Below, piece after piece: positions 58,294-64,000 of a DNA stretch of 64,000 nt. The position numbers and the translations under genes are program-made. Origin of the DNA: UBA7672 sp965279085 (GTDB taxonomy: Bacteria > Pseudomonadota > Alphaproteobacteria > Caulobacterales > Hyphomonadaceae); assembly GCA_965279085.1 (NCBI GenBank), contig OZ257149.1, forward strand, positions 2,790,001 to 2,854,000, read 5' to 3'. The first letter of the stretch is position 1. The number at the start of each line of letters is the position of its first letter. The notes under the pieces are model-generated. The model did no database searches. It was not told where the DNA came from and worked only from the letters and a program-made list of their open reading frames with translations.

Positions 58294-58917
58294 ATGAACG
58301 AAGACGATATTCCGGGCTCCCCCACCGAAGACGGCGAGAAGCGTCGCGTTGGCCCGCGCCGCAGCGAGGCCTCGACCAATGCCGTGCTGATCGCGGCCTA
58401 TACCGAATTGTCCGAACACGGCTGGCGCGGGTTTTCTGTTGATCGCGTGGCCAAGAACGCCAAGGCGTCGAAGCAGACGATCTATCGCTGGTGGAAATCG
58501 GCGGCGTGCCTGGCGGTGGATGCGGCGCTGGCCACGATCAGCGAGAGCAAGACTGTGCCGTCAAACGCCGACGTGCGCGATCGCATCGGGGCGCTGATCG
58601 AGCCGATGCTGCTGGCGGTGCGGACCGGGGATGGCGCGCATGCCTGGCGCGGGGCGCTGCTGGCGGCGGCGGATGACAGCGAGGCCGGCGAGATCTTCCG
58701 GGGCTGGTTCTCCGAGAGCGTTAAGATCCCGCTGCGCCATATCCTTGCGGAGCAGGCGCTGAAGGGCGGGGTGCGGCGCGACTGGGACATCGATCTTGCG
58801 ACCGAGCTGATGTTCGGGCCGATCTGGCACCGGCTGATCGCCATGCGCGGGCCCGTGCCGGAAATCTATTCGCGGCGGTTGGTCGAGAGCGTGCTGAAGG
58901 CGCTGGCGCCTGGCTGA
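58294..58917 (+). CDS. TetR-family transcriptional regulator
   Basis: This 207-residue regulator has the TetR HTH at about residues 28-70 (NAVLIAAYTELSEHGWRGFS, ASKQTIYRWWKSA). The C-terminal ligand domain includes IPLRHILAEQALKGGVRRDWD. It is divergent from the carbonic anhydrase gene (176 bp), which it may regulate; the TPR protein gene follows 113 bp downstream. The ligand is unknown. Confidence 0.9.
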   Translation: MNEDDIPGSPTEDGEKRRVGPRRSEASTNAVLIAAYTELSEHGWRGFSVDRVAKNAKASKQTIYRWWKSAACLAVDAALATISESKTVPSNADVRDRIGALIEPMLLAVRTGDGAHAWRGALLAAADDSEAGEIFRGWFSESVKIPLRHILAEQALKGGVRRDWDIDLATELMFGPIWHRLIAMRGPVPEIYSRRLVESVLKALAPG

Positions 58918-59030
58918 AGGCGCCGCAAGCGTCACTTCAAATCCGCGCGCTCATGTCGGGTAGGCGGTTTTTTCGGCTGGTCTTCCATGGGGGCAGGCGT
59001 AGGCTTTCTTGGCCTTTGGGAGGACCGCTC

Positions 59031-59945
59031 ATGAAACGCAGCCCGCTTCTGATCCTGGCAACGTGCGTCATGCTGCTCGCCATGCCAGCTGTCGCGGCGA
59101 ACGGGGGAGGCGGTGGCGGCGGAGGCTCGCCGAGCGCTTCGGGCAGCGGTGTCGATCCGGCCAAGCGCTATGCTCAGGGTGTCGAGCTGATGAAGGCCGG
59201 CAACTACAAGCAGGCCGAGAAGGCGTTTGACGATGTACTCGACGTGGCGGGCAAGGACGCCAACGCCAACTATATGATGGCGCTGGCGCAGGTCGGGCAG
59301 CAGGATTTCAACAATGCGCGGAAGTTCTTCCGCAACGCCGTGAAGTATGACGGCAACCACGCCCTTGCGCGTGGCTGGCTTGGGGCTGTGGAAGCCAAGC
59401 TCGGCGATGCGAGCAAGGCAAGCGAGCAGAAGACGGCGCTGGAGGCAGCAAAGGCCAAGTGCGCCGGAACGTGCGCCGAAGCAGCCACTATCGATGCTTC
59501 GATCGCGCGGATCGATGCGGCGGTCGCCAATCCATCCGGGCCGCTGCAGCTCGCGGGCGAAATGCGCCAGTTTGCCTCGATGAAGGATGGCGATGCAGCG
59601 TATCTCGTGGCGTCGGGCCTGATCAATGAAGGCAGGTATGAAGAGGCGCTGGGTTCTCTGCGTGCGGCGGGCGTGGCGTTGGGCCCCCATCCGGATGTGC
59701 TCACCTATCAGGGCTTCGCCAACCGCAAGCTCGGCCGGTACGATGTGGCGATCAGCTATTACAGCGCGGCGCTGAAACTTGATCCGGCGCATCGTGGCGC
59801 GAACGAGTATCTCGGCGAGTATTTCGTCGAGACCAAGCAGATGACGCGCGCCAAGCAGCAGCTCGTGACGCTGGAGAAGATCTGCGAGTTCGGCTGCGAG
59901 GAAGCCGAGGAGCTGCGCCGCTGGATCGACGGGGCGAAATCCTGA
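59031..59945 (+). CDS. Exported TPR protein
   Basis: This 304-residue periplasmic protein starts at ATG 59031 (GGGAGGA upstream). The signal peptide is ILATCVMLLAMPAVAAN, followed by a run of eight Gly. Tetratricopeptide repeats lie at about residues 45-120 (GVELMKAGNYKQAEKAFDDV, YMMALAQVGQQDFNNARKF) and 205-275 (YLVASGLINEGRYEEALGSL, GFANRKLGRYDVAISYYSAA). Two Cys pairs (KCAGTC, EFGC) may form disulphides. Its stop codon overlaps the start of the cytochrome c lipoprotein gene, so the two are coupled and may act together. Confidence 0.85.
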   Translation: MKRSPLLILATCVMLLAMPAVAANGGGGGGGGSPSASGSGVDPAKRYAQGVELMKAGNYKQAEKAFDDVLDVAGKDANANYMMALAQVGQQDFNNARKFFRNAVKYDGNHALARGWLGAVEAKLGDASKASEQKTALEAAKAKCAGTCAEAATIDASIARIDAAVANPSGPLQLAGEMRQFASMKDGDAAYLVASGLINEGRYEEALGSLRAAGVALGPHPDVLTYQGFANRKLGRYDVAISYYSAALKLDPAHRGANEYLGEYFVETKQMTRAKQQLVTLEKICEFGCEEAEELRRWIDGAKS

Positions 59946-60913
59946 GATTCGCGGCCGGGCTGATCGCGCTGGCGCTGGCCGCATGCTTGGCCACGCCGGA
60001 GGTCGTCGAGACTGATGCGCCGCAGGCGACGGATATCCGGGCGCTGCGCTGGATCGCACCTGGGGCGGATCCGGTGAAGGCGTTGACGGAAAAGCCCGTT
60101 GCGTGCCTCAAGGACTATCCGGTGGCCGTGACCGGGATGGATGGCAAGGACGTGATCTCGCCGGTCGAGATCGGCAGGATCGCCTTCGAGAGTCCGGCGC
60201 TGCTTGGTGGGTCTGCGAGCCGGATGGGGCTGTCCTGCGCCTCCTGCCATCTCAACGGACGCGGCAACCCTTTCTTCCAGCTCGAAAGCGTGTCGGGCGA
60301 ACCCGGAACGGCGGACATCACCGGCAATCTTCTTTCCAAGGTGAGGGGAGATGCAGTGTTCAATCCCGTGCCGATACCGGATCTTGCTGCGCGCAACGGC
60401 AAGCAGATCGCGGATCGTACGGGAGCCGCATTCCGCTCCAAACTCTACGGATTGATCGTCGAGGAGTTTGACGGGCAGGAGCCACCGGACGCTGTGTTCG
60501 AGGTGGTGCGGGCTTATCTGGACGCGCTCGATATCCGGATGTGCGCGGACCCGGGAGGTCACACGCCGGTTCGCTGGTCCGAGGATGTGAACACGGCAAT
60601 CGTCGCGCTGGGCGCGGCAGGCAATTTCGCTGAAGCGGGTGACAAGGGCTCGGCACTGCTCATGGCCCGCGCCAGCCGCGAAGCTCTGGAACGGGCGCAT
60701 GAGCGTTTCGTCGCGCCCGATCAGGCTGGCGTGCGCGCCGCGCTGATCGACGCCAGCCGCGCAGTCGCGACTTGGGCCGACGCCGTGCGTTCGGAACAAG
60801 CAACCGACCTCGCGCCGGTCAAGCGCAAGCTCTCGCGGGCGTCAGACCATATGCGTGACGCCGGCCAATCGCTCTACAATCCCGACGTGCTGCGCGCAGC
60901 GCTCGCCCAGTAG
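59942..60913 (+). CDS. Cytochrome c-like lipoprotein, apparent CTG start
   Basis: This 323-residue protein has one heme c motif, CASCH at residues 99-103 (SRMGLSCASCHLNGRGNPFF). The strong lipoprotein signal RFAAGLIALALAAC (Cys15) is only kept if translation begins at CTG 59942, overlapping the TGA of the TPR gene (CTGA). The first standard start in frame is TTG 59987, which would remove the signal. The rest has DITGNLLSKVRGDAVFNPV and a helical C-terminus. It likely passes electrons in the periplasm, anchored to a membrane, and is coupled with the TPR protein. The start codon is inferred. Confidence 0.75.
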   Translation: MRFAAGLIALALAACLATPEVVETDAPQATDIRALRWIAPGADPVKALTEKPVACLKDYPVAVTGMDGKDVISPVEIGRIAFESPALLGGSASRMGLSCASCHLNGRGNPFFQLESVSGEPGTADITGNLLSKVRGDAVFNPVPIPDLAARNGKQIADRTGAAFRSKLYGLIVEEFDGQEPPDAVFEVVRAYLDALDIRMCADPGGHTPVRWSEDVNTAIVALGAAGNFAEAGDKGSALLMARASREALERAHERFVAPDQAGVRAALIDASRAVATWADAVRSEQATDLAPVKRKLSRASDHMRDAGQSLYNPDVLRAALAQ

Positions 60914-60916
60914 AGC

Positions 60917-62182
60917 CTACGGCTCGTTGCGGCCCGGCTGGTATTTCTTGATCTCGTGGCGGCCGACGACCATGTGGTGAACCTCGTCCGGGCCGTCCGC
61001 GAAGCGGAGGTGGCGGACGTCGGCATAGAGTTCGGCCAGTGGCGTCCATTGCGAGATGCCGGTCGCGCCGTGGATCTGGATCGCCTCGTCGATGATGCGG
61101 CAGGTGATTTCCGGGATCATCGATTTCACCATCGACACCCAGACGCGGGCTTCCTTGTTGCCGAGCACGTCCATCGCTTTGGCGGCCTTCAGCACCATCA
61201 GGCGCATCTGCTCGATGTCGTAGCGGGCGCGGGAGACGACCTCGGGATTCTTGCCCAGCTTGATGAGCGGCTGGCCAAAGGCTTCGCGCGAAAGGCCGCG
61301 CTTGATCATCATTTCGAGCGCGGCTTCCGCCTTGCCGATGGTGCGCATGCAGTGATGGATGCGGCCCGGTCCGAGGCGGACCTGCGAAATCTCGAAGCCG
61401 CGGCCCTCGCCGAGCAGGATGTTTTCCTTCGGCACGCGGACGTTCGTGAACTTGATGTGCATGTGGCCGCGGGGCGCATGGTCGGCGCCGAAGACGTGCA
61501 TCGGCCCGAGCACTTTGACGCCGGGCGTGTCCATCGGCACAAGGATCTGCGACTGCTGCAAGTGGGCAGGCGCGTTCGGGCTCGTCTTGACCATGGTGAT
61601 CATGATCTTGCAACGCGGGTCGCCAGCGTTGGAGATGTAAAACTTCTCGCCGTTGATGACCCACTCATTGCCTTCGAGCACGGCCGAGGTGGAGATGTTC
61701 TTGGCGTCCGACGAGGCGACGTTCGGCTCGGTCATCGCGTAAGCGGACCGAATTTCGCCGGCCAGCAGTGGTTCGAGCCATTTGTGCTTCTGCTCCGGCG
61801 TGCCGACGCGCTCGAGCACTTCCATGTTGCCGGTGTCGGGTGCGGAGCAGTTCAGCGACTCCGACGAAAGCGGATACTTGCCTAGCTCTGCGGCGATGTA
61901 GGCGTAGTCGAGGTTGGAGAGGCCTTCGCCGGTTTCGGCGTTGGGCAGGAAGAAGTTCCAGAGGCCGGCCGCCTTGGCTTTCTTCTTCGCGCCATCGAGC
62001 AGTTCGAGCTGGCGCGGATGCCAGCTCCAGCGATCCGTTTTGGCGTGGTCGAGTTCCTCGAACTCTTCCGTGATCGGGACGACGTTTTCGTAGATGTGCT
62101 TCTTCACAGCTTCGAACAGCGGCCGGCCCTTGTCCGACATGCGCAGGTCGTTGAGCTCGCTCATGTGCTCTTCGTTCATCAT
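60917..62182 (-). CDS. Acyl-CoA dehydrogenase
   Basis: This 421-residue FAD enzyme oxidises acyl-CoA in fatty-acid breakdown. The FAD/acyl motifs are AYAMTEPNVASSDAKNI, WVINGEKFYISNAGDPRC and IQIHGATGISQWTPLAEL. Length and the N-terminal stretch NVVPITEEFEELDHAKTD fit the ACAD10/11-like group. ATG 62182 follows GAGGAGAG; a second ATG directly after it is an alternative. It is convergent with the cytochrome c gene. Confidence 0.93.
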   Translation of the reverse strand: MMNEEHMSELNDLRMSDKGRPLFEAVKKHIYENVVPITEEFEELDHAKTDRWSWHPRQLELLDGAKKKAKAAGLWNFFLPNAETGEGLSNLDYAYIAAELGKYPLSSESLNCSAPDTGNMEVLERVGTPEQKHKWLEPLLAGEIRSAYAMTEPNVASSDAKNISTSAVLEGNEWVINGEKFYISNAGDPRCKIMITMVKTSPNAPAHLQQSQILVPMDTPGVKVLGPMHVFGADHAPRGHMHIKFTNVRVPKENILLGEGRGFEISQVRLGPGRIHHCMRTIGKAEAALEMMIKRGLSREAFGQPLIKLGKNPEVVSRARYDIEQMRLMVLKAAKAMDVLGNKEARVWVSMVKSMIPEITCRIIDEAIQIHGATGISQWTPLAELYADVRHLRFADGPDEVHHMVVGRHEIKKYQPGRNEP

Positions 62183-62246
62183 CCCGGTCTCTCCTCGGTC
62201 TTTTGCCAGTACCTTATTGCGTGCGATGCAGAGCGCCAGATGCAAA

Positions 62247-62274
62247 CAGGCCCGGCGGTTGGCCGGGCCTGTCG
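62247..62274 (-). terminator. Terminator of the serine hydrolase gene
   Basis: CAGGCCCGGC and GCCGGGCCTG form a 10-bp stem with loop GGTTG; on the minus strand TTTGC follows. It lies 22 bp after the serine hydrolase stop. Confidence 0.65.
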
Positions 62275-62296
62275 CATTTCGTCTCGGTAAAGCTGC

Positions 62297-63628
62297 CTAC
62301 TGCGCCGGTGCAGCGGGCGCCGGGATCGATGGCGTCGGCGGTGCGGCGGGCGAGGCATAGCTGCCATAGACCCAGCCGCGCTGGTCGAACGCGCCGGCCA
62401 TCTCGTTGTTCTGGATCATGAAGATCGTCGTGATGTCGTTCTTCGGATCGACCCACATATTGGTTCCGGCATAGCCGGACCAAGAGAAGTACTCGCCCTT
62501 CGACGGATCCTTCATGTCGATCGGCAGCAGGCCGAAGCCAAGGCCGAAGCCGCCGGCGGGGCCATAGAACCACGCCTTGCGGTCAACTTCCGGCGTGATC
62601 TGGTTGACCAGCATCGCGTCCAGCGTTTCCGGCTTGATGATGCGCACGCCGCGATATTCGCCCTTGCCGCGCAGCATCTCGACGAAGCGGAAATAGTCTT
62701 CCGTGGTCGAGTTGAGGCCGCCGCCGCCCGAGAGCATCGGCGCCTTCACCTTCGGCGTCGAGAGGTTGATGCCGGCCGGCGGCTCGGCCAGGCGGGCGAA
62801 CTCGTCTTCCTCGAGATAGAAATGCGTGTCGTCCATGCCGAGCGGGGTGAAGATCTTGTCCTGCAGCAGCACGTCGAGCGTCTTGCCCGAGGCGACTTCG
62901 ATCACGGCGCCGAGTACGTCGGTCGAGCGCGAATAGTTCCACGCCGCGCCCGGATCGAAGGCGAGCGGAAGGGCGGCGATGGCCTTGGACAGGTCGAGCG
63001 CCGTGAAGTCGAACCGTGTGTCGCCGGCAGCCATGTAGAGCTTGCCGAGCGGATCATCCGGCTGTGCGAACACGCCATAGATCAGCCCGGACTCGTGGCT
63101 GAGTAGATCGCGCACAGTGATCTCGCGGGTGGCCGGGCGCGTTGTCTTGCCGTCTTTCTCCAGAACCTTCGGATTGGCGAATTCCGGGATGTATTTCGAG
63201 ATCGGGTCTTCGAGGGCGAGCTTGCCTTCCTCGACCAGCTGCATCGTCGCGACCGAGACGATCGGCTTCGACATCGAGTAGACGCGGAAAATGGTTTCAG
63301 GCGTCACGGGGTCCGTGTCGCCCGGGCCTTCGACGCCAACGGCGGTGACGTTCACCACTTGGCCGCCCTTGGCGACGAGGAGCAGACCGCCCGGAATCTT
63401 GCCGGCTTTCACGGCGGCTTCGATCTCTGTCTTGGCCTTGTCGAACGCCGCCTGGCTGAAGCCGAGCGCGGCAGGATCGGCCGCCATCGTGATGGACGAC
63501 GCGGCCGGATCGGCGACGGGCGGCGGAGGCGGCGGCACGTCCGCAACGGGGGCCGGCGCTTCAGGCGCGCAAGCAGCGGCAAGGGCGAGTATCGCGGCGG
63601 AGGCCGCGACGAAGAGTTGGCGTTTCAT
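62297..63628 (-). CDS. Serine hydrolase lipoprotein (class C beta-lactamase fold)
   Basis: This 443-residue protein has a signal peptide with a possible lipobox (LAAAC, Cys20) and a Pro-rich linker. The serine-lactamase fold follows: S118-x-x-K121 (YSMSK) and Y232-S-R in place of the usual Y-x-N; the third motif appears as SGYAGT. It ends in an Ala/Pro-rich tail. Such proteins are esterases, peptidases or carboxypeptidases, seldom lactamases. ATG 63628 is the first codon of the signal. It is divergent from rimP. Confidence 0.88.
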   Translation of the reverse strand: MKRQLFVAASAAILALAAACAPEAPAPVADVPPPPPPVADPAASSITMAADPAALGFSQAAFDKAKTEIEAAVKAGKIPGGLLLVAKGGQVVNVTAVGVEGPGDTDPVTPETIFRVYSMSKPIVSVATMQLVEEGKLALEDPISKYIPEFANPKVLEKDGKTTRPATREITVRDLLSHESGLIYGVFAQPDDPLGKLYMAAGDTRFDFTALDLSKAIAALPLAFDPGAAWNYSRSTDVLGAVIEVASGKTLDVLLQDKIFTPLGMDDTHFYLEEDEFARLAEPPAGINLSTPKVKAPMLSGGGGLNSTTEDYFRFVEMLRGKGEYRGVRIIKPETLDAMLVNQITPEVDRKAWFYGPAGGFGLGFGLLPIDMKDPSKGEYFSWSGYAGTNMWVDPKNDITTIFMIQNNEMAGAFDQRGWVYGSYASPAAPPTPSIPAPAAPAQ

Positions 63629-63716
63629 GGAGTGCTCCCGGCTGATTTCCCCGGAGCGATGCTGTAGCGCATGGTTATCGCGCCAAAAAGAGTGTCGTGG
63701 CGGCAGACAAGGCGGC

Positions 63717-63745
63717 TGGACAGGGCTGAACCAAGCGCCTATATG
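63717..63745 (+). promoter_or_regulatory. Candidate rimP promoter
   Basis: TGGACA (63717-63722) and TATATG (63740-63745) are 17 bp apart. Transcription would begin near 63752, 18 bp before the hairpin at 63770. Confidence 0.5.
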
Positions 63746-63769
63746 CCCCCTCGAACTAGTTCTCACATC

Positions 63770-63810
63770 GAAGCGGCGGCCCCGGGAACTGGGCCGCCGC
63801 TTCGCTTTTA
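63770..63810 (+). terminator. Strong hairpin in the rimP leader (attenuator candidate)
   Basis: A perfect 13-bp stem (GAAGCGGCGGCCC with GGGCCGCCGCTTC) around CGGGAACT is followed by GCTTTTA. It lies between the promoter and the rimP start, 34 bp before the GTG. Confidence 0.6.
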
Positions 63811-63843
63811 CGGCCCTGTTTTCCGGGCGAAACTGAAGGATAC

Positions 63844-64000
63844 GTGACCCGCATGCGGGCGCAGAGCGAACTTGAGATACGCATTCTCGACATGGTCGAG
63901 CCGGTGGCGATGAGCCTTGGGCTGGACATCGTGCGGGTGCGCGTGACCGGCTCGCAGACGCCGACGTTGCAGATCATGGCGGAGCGGCCGGACGGTACGA
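63844..64000 (+). CDS. rimP: Ribosome maturation factor RimP, 5' part
   Basis: The visible 52 codons start at GTG 63844 (AAGGA upstream) and encode TRMRAQSELEIRILDMVEPV, then AMSLGLDIVRVRVTGSQTPT and LQIMAERPDGT, the N-terminal pattern of RimP, which helps assemble the 30S subunit. In most bacteria it opens the rimP-nusA-infB operon. It runs off the right edge. Confidence 0.85.
   Translation, partial: MTRMRAQSELEIRILDMVEPVAMSLGLDIVRVRVTGSQTPTLQIMAERPDGT

Noticed and set aside
56147..58297. 716-codon open frame antisense to the hydroxyacid dehydrogenase and carbonic anhydrase genes
   Set aside because: Low-quality composition; the minus-strand genes have all catalytic residues.
1..64000. tRNA, rRNA, CRISPR array, transposon or prophage
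   Set aside because: No conserved tRNA arms, rRNA stretches, regularly spaced repeats, transposase or integrase motifs were seen by eye.

Overview
The window is a GC-rich piece of an alphaproteobacterial chromosome. Its gene content and order suggest the Caulobacterales/Hyphomonadaceae side of the class; this is inferred from gene recognition, not from a phylogeny. The clues are the ubiE-ubiB / mutM / enoyl-CoA hydratase / rpsT / dnaA / dnaN / recF / gyrB block, a RegB/RegA redox two-component system beside a Sco-type copper protein, a 180-kDa-class NAD-glutamate dehydrogenase, a large TonB-dependent receptor, and many small exported proteins with Sec, Tat or lipoprotein signals. I see no rRNA, tRNA, CRISPR array, insertion sequence or prophage.

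Region by region. 1-4.8 kb: the end of an exported protein, a two-subunit molybdenum hydroxylase (iorA/iorB type) behind a TetR-style palindrome, a TerC membrane protein and a GNAT acetyltransferase. 4.8-13.5 kb: NAD-glutamate dehydrogenase, an AI-2E-family transporter, and a HerA/YjgR-like ATPase coupled to an unusual SRAP (YedK/HMCES-like) protein. 13.5-14.6 kb: a Ser/Asn-rich exported protein, a Lys/Ala-rich histone-like protein and a repeat-bearing spacer. 14.6-28.7 kb: the housekeeping core (ubiB, ubiE, mutM, an HpcH/HpaI aldolase, two crotonases, rpsT, dnaA, dnaN, recF, gyrB). 28.9-38.6 kb: envelope functions (MliC-like inhibitor, amidohydrolase lipoprotein, exported cyclophilin, TonB receptor, YgjP-like metallopeptidase, two exported proteins of unknown function). 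38.6-44.5 kb: a hybrid sensor kinase, sco, regB and regA. 44.6-48.4 kb: an IalB-like protein, a GNAT-like protein, and an ECF42-type sigma module (sigma factor, DGPF/YCII protein, DUF4440-like and DUF1428 proteins). 48.4-56.2 kb: a MerR regulator fused to a P-loop domain, facing an NAD(P)-binding oxidoreductase; rlmN; an MFS transporter; NTF2-like, Kelch and GNAT proteins. 56.2-64 kb: a Tat-exported FMN hydroxyacid dehydrogenase carrying a CxxCH motif, a beta-carbonic anhydrase, a TetR regulator, a TPR protein translationally coupled to a cytochrome c lipoprotein that seems to start at CTG, an acyl-CoA dehydrogenase, a serine hydrolase, and the start of rimP behind a possible attenuator.

The most unusual observations are: (i) the FMN hydroxyacid dehydrogenase with an internal c-type heme motif; (ii) the SRAP protein that lacks two of the family's active-site residues and is coupled to a HerA-like ATPase; (iii) the MerR-NTPase fusion with a palindrome directly upstream; (iv) a near-consensus ECF42 autoregulatory promoter; (v) a promoter-terminator leader in front of rimP. 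All function calls come from reading motifs by eye; no database search was run.
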